DNA from: Thermithiobacillus tepidarius DSM 3134
GTDB taxonomy: Bacteria; Pseudomonadota; Gammaproteobacteria; Acidithiobacillales; Thermithiobacillaceae
Assembly (NCBI RefSeq): GCF_000423825.1
Contig: NZ_AUIS01000023.1
Location: 1 to 43,599 of the forward strand
Direction of reading: 5' to 3'
Length of the DNA: 43,599 nt
The notes below the pieces were generated by a model. The model was given only the letters and a program-made list of their open reading frames with translations, searched no databases and was not told where the DNA came from. The first letter of the stretch is position 1. The number at the start of each line of letters is the position of its first letter. This document shows, piece by piece, positions 25,560 to 33,906 of the stretch. The position numbers and the translations under genes are program-made.

Positions 25560-26255
25560 TTAGGTGATTGTCAACCTAAACCTCTTGCAAAGACTCTCGA
25601 TAGCATTGAGTGCACCCTTTGCATAATCAAACTTAGCACTGGACAGTGAGCTGAGTACCTCATCACGCTTCTCCGAAAGCATCCTCTTTGCGAAGTCCGG
25701 AATGAAATCGTTGTTCATTGCATCATCGACCATTTTGGCAAAATCTGCGAGATTGGGCGAAGGAGTGTCCGCCCCTTTTCTTTCCAGCACTTTCTTGGCG
25801 GTTTGAAGAACTTCGCTCGCAATATTTTGGCTCAATGTAGCCACATCTTCGGGAGGAGGACTGACCTCCTTAAGCACACCTTTGCTATCAATGCGCCGTA
25901 GTGGGCCAACGATATAGCTGTGCAGACCTTTACCAGCATTGATCATTAACGAACCATCGTGAGTTGTAGCATTTCGGCAATAGTAAACAAACTTTCCATA
26001 CGTTGGAGATAGCTCTTCCCAAGAAATGCTTTTTCCCATTATTATCTGGCAAGTATCTTTAACAGCTTGGATCGAATTTAGATACGCGCTAAAGAAATAA
26101 TTGAGTTCAGCGAGTTCCGAGTTGAGCGGGTAATCTTTAGTTAGATGCTTAATTCTGATAATTTCCGAAACACGAAGGATGTGACCGAGGAAGAAACCAC
26201 ATTCTTCGAGCTTATCTTTGAGGTTGCTTCCCACATCTATTCGGTGCGTGCGCAT
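25560..26255 (-). CDS. AT-rich hypothetical protein with HEPN-like RN-x3-H motif
   Basis: A 231-residue, almost entirely helical protein. The gene is far more AT-rich (low 40s percent G+C by eye) than its neighbours and uses codons such as ATA, AAA and TTA that they avoid, so it was probably acquired by transfer. Residues 90-100 read VYYCRNATTHD: Arg94-Asn95 and His99 match the R-x4-H signature of HEPN ribonuclease-type domains, preceded by the long helices expected in that fold (residues 44-75). HEPN proteins act in toxin-antitoxin and anti-phage defence, but no partner gene is visible here. The fold is inferred from one motif; function otherwise unknown. Start: ATG 26255, with AGAGAGACAC upstream (weak site). 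Confidence 0.6.
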   Translation of the reverse strand: MRTHRIDVGSNLKDKLEECGFFLGHILRVSEIIRIKHLTKDYPLNSELAELNYFFSAYLNSIQAVKDTCQIIMGKSISWEELSPTYGKFVYYCRNATTHDGSLMINAGKGLHSYIVGPLRRIDSKGVLKEVSPPPEDVATLSQNIASEVLQTAKKVLERKGADTPSPNLADFAKMVDDAMNNDFIPDFAKRMLSEKRDEVLSSLSSAKFDYAKGALNAIESLCKRFRLTIT

Positions 26256-26405
26256 TAGTGTCTCTCTTCAGTGCATAACAGTTTTGTCTGAGCTTTGGAG
26301 GACTTGGGCGAGCCGCTGCCCCCAGGGTGCAACAGGACTTCAAAGGGTAGACTTTAGGATGTCAGAGCTGAGGGTCGCTAGGCGCCGGCACTGCGGCCCA
26401 CCTTC

Positions 26406-27050
26406 TTAAACACGGCCCAGCACCGTTTCATCCCACCGATTCACAATGGCGCAGAAGAGCCTCGCTGTCATCTCGGCGTCGTAGATGGCCGCGTGGGCCT
26501 CGCTGTTGTCCCAGGGCAGGCCGGCGGCCTTCGCGGCCTTGGCCAGCACGGTTTCACCGAAGGCGAGGCCGGCCAGGCTCACGGTGTCGAAGGTGCTGAA
26601 GGGATGGAAAGGATTGCGCTTGACGGCGCTGCGGGCGACGGCGGCGTTGAGCACGGCCAGATCGAAGGCGGCGTTGTGCCCCACCAGGATGGCGCGCTTG
26701 CAGCCGGCAGCCCGCACTTCGGCGCGGATGGCCCGAAACAGGGCGTTCAGGGCCTCGGCTTCGCTGATCGCGCCCCGCAGGGGGTGGTGGGGGTCGATGC
26801 CGGTGAAGGCCAGGGAGGCGGGGTCGAGCTCGGCGCCAGCGAAGGGCTCCACGTGGAAGGCATGGGTGCCGAGCGGCTGCAGGTGCCCCGCCGCGTCCAT
26901 GCCGATGATGACGGCGGCGATCTCCAGCAAAGCGTGGCGCTGCGGGTCGAAGCCGCCGGTCTCCACGTCCACCGCCACCGGCAGGAAGCCGCGAAAGCGG
27001 TCCTTGATGGCCAGGCGCGGACGCTCGAGGGTATGCAAGTCTTCGCTCAT
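26406..27050 (-). CDS. rnt: Ribonuclease T
   Basis: A 214-residue 3'-5' exoribonuclease of the DEDDh family, which trims tRNA and other stable-RNA 3' ends. Catalytic residues: Asp28 and Glu30 in [10 protein letters not shown], the Asp of [12 protein letters not shown], and His plus Asp in [22 protein letters not shown] and [14 protein letters not shown] match RNase T rather than the DNA polymerase epsilon-like exonucleases. Length equals that of the E. coli enzyme (215) when started at ATG 27050; an ATG at 27062 is also in frame but would add four residues without a better ribosome site. It is followed upstream, 33 bases away, by fetB in the same direction. Confidence 0.93.
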   Translation of the reverse strand: MSEDLHTLERPRLAIKDRFRGFLPVAVDVETGGFDPQRHALLEIAAVIIGMDAAGHLQPLGTHAFHVEPFAGAELDPASLAFTGIDPHHPLRGAISEAEALNALFRAIRAEVRAAGCKRAILVGHNAAFDLAVLNAAVARSAVKRNPFHPFSTFDTVSLAGLAFGETVLAKAAKAAGLPWDNSEAHAAIYDAEMTARLFCAIVNRWDETVLGRV

Positions 27051-27083
27051 GATCTCAAGCATACGGTTTTGCGCTCCGGCGGG

Positions 27084-27857
27084 CTACTGCTGCGCCTCGG
27101 TGCGATTGAAATAGAGGGCGTAGGGGCCGGCCAGGAACACGGCGCCGAGGGTGGCCAGGGCGACGGCGGCGGTCAGCATGAACATGACCAGAAGCTGCAT
27201 GCCCACCGCCTGCAGGGGCGGGCTGCCGGCCAGGATCATGCCGGCGGTGATGCCGGGGATGTGGATCAGGCCCACGCTCTTGAGGCTGTCGATGGTGGGA
27301 ATGAGCGCGCCGCGCACCACCACCGGATAGACGTGGGCCAGCACCTGGCGCGAGTTGGCCCCGAGCGCGGTCATGGCCACCAGCAGCGCTTCCTGATTGT
27401 TGATCTCGCCGCGCAGGCGGTCCAGGGTCAGGGACACGGCGTTCATGGCGTTGCCGATGAGCATGCCGCCCAGCGGGATGAGCATGCGGCCTTCCGGCGG
27501 CACCAGGCCGGCGAGCAGCATCCAGGCCAGCACGACGCTGGTACTGAGGCCGATGCTGAGCACCCCGATCCAGTAGGCGTGGCGCACCTCCCGGCCGCGG
27601 CTGGCGTTGAAGCCGCCGGCCATCAGCACCATGAGCACCAGAAAGAGCGCCAGCAGCAGCGGCTCCTGCACGGCAAACAACCAGGTCAGCACGAAGCCCA
27701 TGAGGCCCAATTGCACGGTGGCGCGCAGAGCCGACCAGGCCAGGTCACGGCCGATGCCGAGGTGCTGCCAGGCGGAGACGATCCAGGCGATGCTCAGCAG
27801 GCCAAAAACGCCGAGCAGAGCCCAAGGGTTGAATTGGGTGAACAGGGAAGCGGCCAT
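27084..27857 (-). CDS. fetB: FetB-like iron export permease (UPF0014 family)
   Basis: A 257-residue inner-membrane protein with about seven hydrophobic segments. Family landmarks are LRATVQLGLMGFVLTWLF near residue 45, PLGGMLIGNAMNAVSL near 130, and the loop QEALLVAMTALGANSRQ followed by IPTIDSLKSVGLIHIPG, which is the ATPase-coupling region. In E. coli the homologue (YbbM/FetB) works with the ATPase FetA in iron export under peroxide stress. No ATPase gene adjoins this one: upstream is a 357-base gap and downstream is rnt. Either the partner is elsewhere or a shared ATPase is used. Start: ATG 27857. Confidence 0.88.
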   Translation of the reverse strand: MAASLFTQFNPWALLGVFGLLSIAWIVSAWQHLGIGRDLAWSALRATVQLGLMGFVLTWLFAVQEPLLLALFLVLMVLMAGGFNASRGREVRHAYWIGVLSIGLSTSVVLAWMLLAGLVPPEGRMLIPLGGMLIGNAMNAVSLTLDRLRGEINNQEALLVAMTALGANSRQVLAHVYPVVVRGALIPTIDSLKSVGLIHIPGITAGMILAGSPPLQAVGMQLLVMFMLTAAVALATLGAVFLAGPYALYFNRTEAQQ

Positions 27858-28214
27858 CAGCCAGGCTCGCTACCGCTGTTCGGCAAACGCTGCGCCATAG
27901 CTTGCCTCTCCTGGCTCACCGCAGCCGTCCGCGGCCATGCGCATGCAGCGGGCGCAAGCGGCCCTGCGACGGGGATGCGGCTTAAGTCATATCGACGCAT
28001 GTGAAAGCTCTGCTACTGTTAGGAACTTGGATGCTGGCACGGGCGGCCGAGCTTCCGAGCCGACCGGGGGCACTTATACCAGGGTTGCCTCGCAAACGAA
28101 ATGCTTGCAGGACATCCCGCCCGGCGGCGCGCATGGCCGCTCATTCCCGCCAACGGCCGGGCGGGTGCCGGCCACGCCATCCGGCGCCTGCAAGCACGTG
28201 GAAAGGAGCATGAC
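27858..28214. other. Intergenic region between divergent fetB and a Tat-signal gene
   Basis: A 357-base gap between divergently transcribed genes. It must hold promoters for both, but no clear -35/-10 pair or riboswitch could be supported. A short AT-richer tract (about 27978-28030) is the most promoter-like part. The ribosome site GAAAGGAGC (28201-28209) serves the plus-strand gene. Possible small readings here lack ribosome sites and show Arg/Pro-rich wrong-frame composition. Confidence 0.5.
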
Positions 28215-28628
28215 GTGAAAAGATTGCTGCACAGGCGACGCTTTCTGGGCATGCTGGCCGGCTTGGGCGTCTTTGCCTTCCTCGGCCCGCGCCTCGGATT
28301 CGAGCAGGGATCGACGGCCGCGCACGCGGAGCGCCTGTCACTGAAGCTGGCCGATTTCTTCACGCACCGGGAGAGCGCCCGGGCCGTGGGCCGGGCCTAC
28401 CTGCGCGCGATGCCCGCCGAGGCCGATGCCGACCGGCTGGCCGAACTCATCTGCATGGCCGCGCCGGCGGACGGGGCAACCCTGGCCCGGGCCACGCGAC
28501 GCGAACTGCGGTCGCTCTTGCAGGCGCGGCAACGGCAGGATTTCGCCGAGGGCCGCACCGTCGAGGTGCAGGGCTGGCTGCTGTCGCAAACCGAAGCCCG
28601 GCTGTGCGCCATCGCGACTCTGGTGTGA
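28215..28628 (+). CDS. Small Tat-signal hypothetical protein (137 aa)
   Basis: A 137-residue exported protein. An N-terminal twin-arginine-like signal (KRLLHRRRFLGMLAGLGVFAFLG) is followed by a helical domain (ARAVGRAYLRAMPAEADADRLAELI) and a conserved-looking end (VEVQGWLLSQTEARLCAIATLV). Small Tat proteins with this ending often accompany membrane-bound oxidoreductases as chaperone-like or accessory subunits, but none is beside it here. The start is GTG 28215, eight bases after GGAG; the overlapping ATG at 28210 terminates at once. It lies 345 bases upstream of btuB on the same strand but ahead of the riboswitch, so it is probably not B12-regulated. Function unknown. Confidence 0.6.
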   Translation: MKRLLHRRRFLGMLAGLGVFAFLGPRLGFEQGSTAAHAERLSLKLADFFTHRESARAVGRAYLRAMPAEADADRLAELICMAAPADGATLARATRRELRSLLQARQRQDFAEGRTVEVQGWLLSQTEARLCAIATLV

Positions 28629-28714
28629 CCGCACGCATCTCGATCCCAGCCTCATGAAACGGGCTCATGCAGAGCGCCAGAGATAATCATTCGCCTTCAC
28701 TTTCCCGCCGTGCT

Positions 28715-28885
28715 ACATTCCCATCCCGCAGGTGTACGGGAAGCAGGTCGAAAGCCTGCGCTGCCCCCGCAACGGTAGACGAGTCCAGCATTCCCACGAG
28801 GCCACTGTCCACGCGACGGGAAGGCGGGAATGCCGGCGCGCTGCGCGCCACTCGTGAGCCCGGAGACCGGCCTGCGCAAGCATGA
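28715..28885 (+). ncRNA. Cobalamin (adenosylcobalamin) riboswitch
   Basis: The leader of the BtuB-like receptor gene has the ordered elements of a B12 riboswitch: GGGAAGCAGGTCGAAAGCCTGC (28738-28759, given as GGGAAGCAGG then GAAAGCCTGC), the B12 box GCGCTGCCCCCGCAAC (28758-28773) with GGTAGACGAGT after it, GCCACTG (28801-28807), CGGGAAGGCGGGAA (28817-28830), and GAGCCCGGAGACCGGCCTGC (28856-28875). Boundaries are approximate. The expected action is to shut off the downstream gene when cobalamin is plentiful, probably by masking its ribosome site, because no U-tract terminator was seen. Confidence 0.92.
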
Positions 28886-28972
28886 ACCCGGTACCGCGGT
28901 GGGCGATATCCGGGAGGTAGCCGTTTGCCTCCTGTTCCACTGGCGGCCATCACTGTCATCTCCGGAGACGCG

Positions 28973-30856
28973 ATGCGCCATACCCAACACCTCAAAGCCG
29001 CCACGCTGGCCCTGGCCGGCACCCTGGCACACCCCGCCCTGCTGCTGGCGGACAGCACCCTGCCCGAAGTGGTGGTCAGCGCCACCCGCAGCCCCACCCC
29101 CGTCGACCAGGTCACCCAGTCGGTGACGGTCATCACGCGCGCGGAACTGGAGCAGCGCGGCATCACCCAGCTGGATCAGGCCCTGCGCCAGGTGAACGGA
29201 CTCAGTCTGACCGCGAGCGGCCCCTTCGGCGGCGCCACCAGCGCCAGACTGCGCGGCCTGGACGGGCGCAACGTGCTGGTATTGCTGGACGGCGTGCCCC
29301 TGAACGATCCGTCCGGCGTGGACAAGTCCTTTGACTTTGCCGCCTTTGACCTGGCCGGCATCGACCGCATCGAGGTCCTGGAGGGCCCCGCCAGCACCCT
29401 CTATGGTTCCGAGGCCATGGGCGGCGTCATCAATCTCATCAGCCAGCCCGCCCGGCCCGGCCTGCGCGGCAACGTGGCGGCCGACTACGGCAGCTTCGAC
29501 ACCCGCGGCGCCCGCGCCCAGGTCGGCGGCGGCACCGACCGCATCACTTTCAGCCTGGAAGGCGCGCACCGGGACAGCGACGGCGTCAACAAGCTCAACC
29601 GCTTCCCCGCCAGCCTGGACCCGCGCGAGCCCGACCACGGCTACCGCAACAACACCCTGGCGGGGCGCGCCGACATCCACCTGCCCGGCGACCTTCGTTT
29701 TGGCCTGCGCGGGCGCACCGAGGCCAGTTGGTTCGAATACGACCTGAACGGTACCAGCAATCCCGGCATTACTGGGCGCACCATTCAGGATCGCCACAGC
29801 CTGGGCGCCAATCTGTCCCGGCCCTTGGGAGCGGACTGGCTGGGCAGTCTGGAGGCCGGCTGGGTGCAACTGCGGCGCGAAACTCCCGACGACGCCTTCG
29901 GCCGCTTCTTCTCCGGCAACCAATACCGCTACAGCGCCAAGGCGGAGGGCAGCACCGGCCCGGCCCGGCTCACCCTGGGACTCGACCACGACCGCGAGCA
30001 GGCGCGCAATCTCAGCGCGAGTGGCAGCACCAGCCTGTCCGGCACCAGCACCCTGACGGCCCCTTACGTCTTCGCCCTGTGGGATTTCCGCCCGCTGCGG
30101 CTCAGCACCGGTCTGCGCTACAACGAGCACAGCAGCTTCGGCAGCAAGCTGACCTATCAGCTCGGCGCCCGCTATGACCTGCCCACCGGCACCACCTTCA
30201 AGGCCAACCTGGGCACCGGCTTCAAGGCGCCGACCCTGTTCCAGCTCTTCGCGCCCACCTACGGCAACCCCAACCTGCAAGCGGAGAAGTCCACCGGCTA
30301 CGACCTCGGCGTGGAGCAGGCGCTCTGGGCGCGCCGGCTCACCGTGGCGCTGACCTATTTCCGCCAGCGCCTGCGCAATGCTGTCACTTTCACCTTTCCC
30401 GCCGGGTACCAGAACATCAACCAGCGCCGCACCCGCGGGCTGGAGGCGAGCCTGAACTGGCGCCTCGGGGAGACAGCGGTCCTTGCTGCCGGCTATACCC
30501 ACACCAACGGCTTCGACGTGGACGCCGCCGGGCGCGAAAGCGATTTCCTGCTGCGCGTGCCCGAGGACCAGTACTTCCTGCGGGCCAACTACAGCCCGCT
30601 GCGCGCCCTGCGCCTGGACGCGGAGCTCAACTACATCGGCAGCCGCCACGATCTCTTCTTCGGCCCCGGCTTCACCACCACCAGCGTGGACACCGGCAAC
30701 TACGCCCTCGTCAACCTCGCCGCCCGCTACACCCTGTCCCGCGGCCTGGAAACCTATGTCCGCGTCGACAACCTGCTGGACCGGGGTTATCAGGAAGTGG
30801 CGGGCTTCACGGGGCTGCCGCGCTTCGTGCAGGCAGGGGTGAAGGCGGGGTTTTGA
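28973..30856 (+). CDS. btuB: TonB-dependent vitamin B12 receptor (BtuB-like)
   Basis: A 627-residue outer-membrane receptor for cobalamin uptake. A signal peptide (residues 1-27) is followed by the TonB box PEVVVSATR, and a plug domain (to about residue 160) with VNGLSLTASG, RGLDGRNVLVLLDG and GPASTLYGSEAMGGVINLI. A 22-strand barrel ends in VKAGF with the terminal Phe. Length is close to BtuB (about 600). The ATG at 28973 is supported by CGGAGACG. The cobalamin riboswitch in its leader is the main reason to assign B12 rather than another siderophore-type ligand. No btuFCD or cobalamin synthesis genes are in the window. Confidence 0.9.
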   Translation: MRHTQHLKAATLALAGTLAHPALLLADSTLPEVVVSATRSPTPVDQVTQSVTVITRAELEQRGITQLDQALRQVNGLSLTASGPFGGATSARLRGLDGRNVLVLLDGVPLNDPSGVDKSFDFAAFDLAGIDRIEVLEGPASTLYGSEAMGGVINLISQPARPGLRGNVAADYGSFDTRGARAQVGGGTDRITFSLEGAHRDSDGVNKLNRFPASLDPREPDHGYRNNTLAGRADIHLPGDLRFGLRGRTEASWFEYDLNGTSNPGITGRTIQDRHSLGANLSRPLGADWLGSLEAGWVQLRRETPDDAFGRFFSGNQYRYSAKAEGSTGPARLTLGLDHDREQARNLSASGSTSLSGTSTLTAPYVFALWDFRPLRLSTGLRYNEHSSFGSKLTYQLGARYDLPTGTTFKANLGTGFKAPTLFQLFAPTYGNPNLQAEKSTGYDLGVEQALWARRLTVALTYFRQRLRNAVTFTFPAGYQNINQRRTRGLEASLNWRLGETAVLAAGYTHTNGFDVDAAGRESDFLLRVPEDQYFLRANYSPLRALRLDAELNYIGSRHDLFFGPGFTTTSVDTGNYALVNLAARYTLSRGLETYVRVDNLLDRGYQEVAGFTGLPRFVQAGVKAGF

Positions 30857-30927
30857 GGAAGCGCCCGTGAGGCGGGCAGGCTGGGGCGGGACCACGCCGA
30901 CGGTCCCGTTCCATGGCCGGCACGGTG

Positions 30928-31151
30928 ATCGCGGGCCAGCCCGCTCCTGCCAGCCACGATGCCAGCCCGCCAGGAGTTGGCACGGTACCGCGTTGGCGCG
31001 CCCCAGCTATCCTCTCCCGTCGGGAGCGGGCAGGGTGGGGACCCTGCCCCCGATGGCGGTTGATCGCGCTGCTCGAGCGGCTGCAGGAGCGGGCTGGCCC
31101 GCGATTTTTACGGGCGGTCGGATGGCGGATCGCGGGCAAGTCCGCTCCCAC
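30928..31151. repeat. REP-like repeat cluster between btuB and bpt
   Basis: The 495-base gap 30857-31351 separates convergent btuB and bpt. It holds a minus copy at 30928-30950, a plus copy at 31083-31105 (GCAGGAGCGGGCTGGCCCGC plus GAT) and a minus copy at 31129-31151, the last two an inverted pair with 23 bases between arms. As at 6.3-6.5 kb, the repeats stand between converging genes. No gene was recognised in the remainder. Confidence 0.72.
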
Positions 31152-31351
31152 TGTCGGCAGCGGCAACGGGGTTTTTCCATTCCTGCCCTTTGTCGCGCCG
31201 GGGCGGCGGGAGACAAGCGCGAGCGGTCTACGCCCGCCGGGCGAATGCCACGCGCGCCCACCGGTCCGCTCCAACCCTGTTGGGCTTCGCCAGCTCAGCC
31301 CCACCTACGATCCTGCCTCCGGCCACCCAACCCGGCCCGCTCCTTATCTCC

Positions 31352-32065
31352 CTATTCCGGCTTCACCATCTCCACCCACTCCCCCGCCACCCACCCCTCC
31401 AGCGGCTGGTAATCGATCTTGTAGGCCATCTTCGGACTCTCCGCGATCCAATAGCCCAGATACACATACGGCAGCCCCAGCATCCGCGCCTGCTCGATCT
31501 GCCAGAGCACCACGTGCACGCCGAGGGCGCGGGCCTTTTCCTGCGGATCGTAGAAGGTATAGACGGCGGAAAGGCCCTGAGGCAGGAAGTCCACGGCGGC
31601 CACGGCCAGCAGGCGCTCGCCGAGGCGGAAGGAAACCAGGCGGGTGTCCACCGGCGAGCTCAGGATGAAGCGGCGGTAATCGGCCACATCGCCGCTGTCC
31701 ATGTCCTCGCCGGGGTGGCGGGTGTGCTGGTAATGGCGATAGAGCGCCCAGTGCTCGTCCTGGAAGCGCAGGGGTTCGACCGCGGCGGTCAGGTCCTGAT
31801 TGCGCGACCACACGCGCCGCTGGCCGCGCCGGGGCCGGAAGCGCTGCACCGGGATGCGCACGGACACGCAGGAACGGCAACTGCGGCAATGCGGCCGGTA
31901 GAAGTAACCGCCGCTGCGCCGGAAGCCGTGATCGATGAGCAGGCCGTACTGCTCGGTGGAAAGGGGCAGCGCGGGATCGGTGACGACGGCGATGTTCTCG
32001 CGGGTCGGCAGATAGGCGCAGGCCTGCGGGAGGGTCTCGTAGAAGCGCAGGTACTCAAAAGACAT
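31352..32065 (-). CDS. bpt: Aspartate/glutamate leucyltransferase (Bpt)
   Basis: A 237-residue cytosolic aminoacyl-tRNA-protein transferase of the ATE1/Bpt family, which adds Leu to N-terminal Asp or Glu and thereby targets proteins to ClpSAP. The cysteine cluster CRSCRSC (residues 60-66), with C16 in QACAYLP and GFRRSGGYFYRPHC, is diagnostic, as are FYDP near residue 170 and YLGYWIAESPKMAYK near the end. Gene pair aat-bpt is common in proteobacteria. Its ATG overlaps the aat stop by 11 bases, so the two are co-translated. The specific donor (Leu) is assumed from bacterial Bpt proteins. Confidence 0.93.
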   Translation of the reverse strand: MSFEYLRFYETLPQACAYLPTRENIAVVTDPALPLSTEQYGLLIDHGFRRSGGYFYRPHCRSCRSCVSVRIPVQRFRPRRGQRRVWSRNQDLTAAVEPLRFQDEHWALYRHYQHTRHPGEDMDSGDVADYRRFILSSPVDTRLVSFRLGERLLAVAAVDFLPQGLSAVYTFYDPQEKARALGVHVVLWQIEQARMLGLPYVYLGYWIAESPKMAYKIDYQPLEGWVAGEWVEMVKPE

Positions 32066-32780
32066 GCTCGGCCTCCAACTCCAGCTGCCAGGCGCCCGGG
32101 CGGCCGGGCAGTTCCAGGGCCATGGGCAGGAGATCCAGGAACAATTCGCGCGGAATCTCGCGCGCGCCCATGCTGGCCAGGTGCGGGGTCAGGAACTGGG
32201 TGTCGATCAGGGCAAAATCCCAGGCGGCCAGTTGCCGGGCCAGCATTACCAGCACCAGCTTGGAAGCGTCCGTGATGCGGCTGAACATGGATTCGCCGTA
32301 GAACACGCCGCCCAGGGCCACGCCGTAGAGCCCGCCCACCAGCGCCGACCCCGCCCACAGCTCCAGGGAATGGGCGTGGCCCAGGCGGTGGAGAGCCAGA
32401 TAGGCGGCCGCCATCTCCGGCGTGATCCAGGTGCCCGCCTCCCGGGCCCGCGGCGCGGCGCAGGCCTGCAGCACCTCCCCGAAGGCGCTATCGAAGGCGA
32501 AGCGCAGCCCGCCGCGATGCCGGCGAAAGGTCTTGCGCAGGCTGCGGGCGACGTGCGCCTCATTGGGCAGGAGCACGCCGCGCGGATCGGGCGACCACCA
32601 CAAAATGGGATCACCCGGGCTGTACCAGGGAAAGATGCCTTGCCGATAGCCTTGCAGCAGGCGCTCCGGGCGCAGATCGCCGCCCACGGCCACCAGATTG
32701 TGCGGCGCGTGCCGGGGGTCCGGGAAAGCCAGATTGGCGGCGCCCGGTGTAAGGAAGTACAGGCCTGACATGTTGTGCAT
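32055..32780 (-). CDS. aat: Leucyl/phenylalanyl-tRNA-protein transferase
   Basis: A 241-residue cytosolic transferase that adds Leu or Phe to N-terminal Arg or Lys. Landmarks are FPDPRHAPHNLVAVGGDL, YRQGIFPWYSPGDPILWWSPDPRGVL (given in two parts: GIFPWYSPGDP and WWSPDPRGVL), AYLALHRLGHAHSLELW and GGLYGVALGGVFYGESMFS. The family runs 230-250 residues. ATGs occur at 32780 and 32771; the first has GAGGT about 15 bases away and is chosen, with low certainty. With bpt it equips the cell for both classes of N-end-rule tagging. Confidence 0.94.
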   Translation of the reverse strand: MHNMSGLYFLTPGAANLAFPDPRHAPHNLVAVGGDLRPERLLQGYRQGIFPWYSPGDPILWWSPDPRGVLLPNEAHVARSLRKTFRRHRGGLRFAFDSAFGEVLQACAAPRAREAGTWITPEMAAAYLALHRLGHAHSLELWAGSALVGGLYGVALGGVFYGESMFSRITDASKLVLVMLARQLAAWDFALIDTQFLTPHLASMGAREIPRELFLDLLPMALELPGRPGAWQLELEAEHVF

Positions 32781-32883
32781 TGGAAAACAAGGACCTCGCC
32801 GGGCGCGCCGCCCGCCAGCACACTGTTTCAAAAAGCCGGCGGGAATGCCAGTGCCTCCCGTCCGATGAGCCTGCCGAAACGAA

Positions 32884-32907
32884 AACGAGCGGCCCGAGCC
32901 GCTCGTT
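32884..32907 (-). terminator. Rho-independent terminator of htpX
   Basis: A 10-bp stem AACGAGCGGC/GCCGCTCGTT (32884-32893 with 32898-32907) and loop CCGA. On the minus strand it runs into TTTTCGTTT. It lies 22 bases after the htpX stop at 32929. Confidence 0.75.
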
Positions 32908-32928
32908 CCCGTCACCCGCTCGCGGCCC

Positions 32929-33891
32929 TCAGCCCCAGGGGTTGTCCTTGGAGCGCCAGGCATCGCCGGACATGGGCGTGGGCCGGGCATGGCCGGAACG
33001 CTGTTCCCAGTCCACCAACGCCTGCACCCGCTGCTCCAGGCTCGGATGGGTGGCGAAGAGGCCCTTCCAGTCGCCGCCGATCTTGAAGGTCGATAGCGGG
33101 TCGGTGGCCACCGTGTCCTGAGCGAGGCGCTCGGCGGCGCGCCGGTGGATCTTCTCCAACGCCCCGATCATGGGCCGGGCGCCGTAGGTCTCGGCGGCGA
33201 AGCGGTCGGCCCCGAACTCGCGCCGGCGCGAGAACCAGGTGATCGGGATCAGCGCCAGGAAGGACAGCACGATCTGCAGGAAGAAAGATACCGCGAAGGA
33301 CACGAAGGTCGGGTTGCCCTCCGAATCGCGGAAGAACTGCGCCGCCAGCATGCTGAGCCAGTAGACGAAGGTGTTCATCAGGCCCTGCAGCAGGGTGGTG
33401 GCCAGCATGTCGCCGTTCCACACGTGGCCCATCTCATGGGCGAGCACGGCCTTGACCTCGTCGTCGCTGAGCAGGGTCACCAGACCGGAGCTGACCGCCA
33501 CCATGCTGTTGTTCTTGCTGGGGCCGGTGGCGAAGGCATTGGGCTCGTCATCCCAATAAACCCACACCTCGGGCATCTTGATGCCCAGCTTGCGGGAGAT
33601 CTCGGCCACCGTGTTGTAGACCAGGTGCTCCTTGGGCGTCTGCGGCGTTTCGATGCGCTGCATCTGCATGCCCATGCGCGCCATCTGCTTGGACATGAGC
33701 AGGGTGATGAAGGCTCCGCCGAAGCCCAATACCAGGGCCCATAGCAGCATGGAAGCGTTGACCGAGGCGCGGATGTCGATGCCCAGCGCCGGCAGGATGA
33801 AGTTCACCAGCACCTGGAAAGTGATGAACAGGGTAGTGAAAATCAGCAGGTTGGCAACGATCAGCAGCGCGATGCCTTTCAGGGATTTCAT
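32929..33891 (-). CDS. htpX: Membrane-bound zinc metalloprotease HtpX
   Basis: A 320-residue inner-membrane M48 protease that degrades misfolded membrane proteins together with FtsH. Two N-terminal membrane segments (residues 5-34 and 47-66) precede the zinc motif HEMGH (152-156). A second pair of hydrophobic segments (about 165-215) precedes RREFGADRFAAE, whose Glu should be the third zinc ligand. The C-terminal HPSLEQRVQAL is typical. Start: ATG 33891 after AAGGAGAAG. An inverted repeat and a sigma-70-like promoter lie just upstream. Monocistronic, with its own terminator. Confidence 0.95.
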   Translation of the reverse strand: MKSLKGIALLIVANLLIFTTLFITFQVLVNFILPALGIDIRASVNASMLLWALVLGFGGAFITLLMSKQMARMGMQMQRIETPQTPKEHLVYNTVAEISRKLGIKMPEVWVYWDDEPNAFATGPSKNNSMVAVSSGLVTLLSDDEVKAVLAHEMGHVWNGDMLATTLLQGLMNTFVYWLSMLAAQFFRDSEGNPTFVSFAVSFFLQIVLSFLALIPITWFSRRREFGADRFAAETYGARPMIGALEKIHRRAAERLAQDTVATDPLSTFKIGGDWKGLFATHPSLEQRVQALVDWEQRSGHARPTPMSGDAWRSKDNPWG

Positions 33892-33906
33892 CAGCTTCTC
33901 CTTATG

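Noticed and set aside
26493-28004. A 503-codon plus-strand open frame opposite rnt and fetB
   Set aside because: Complement of two recognised genes.
28697-30895. A 732-codon minus-strand open frame opposite btuB
   Set aside because: The complement of btuB and its riboswitch; composition is Gly/Ala/Val/Gln-rich without motifs.
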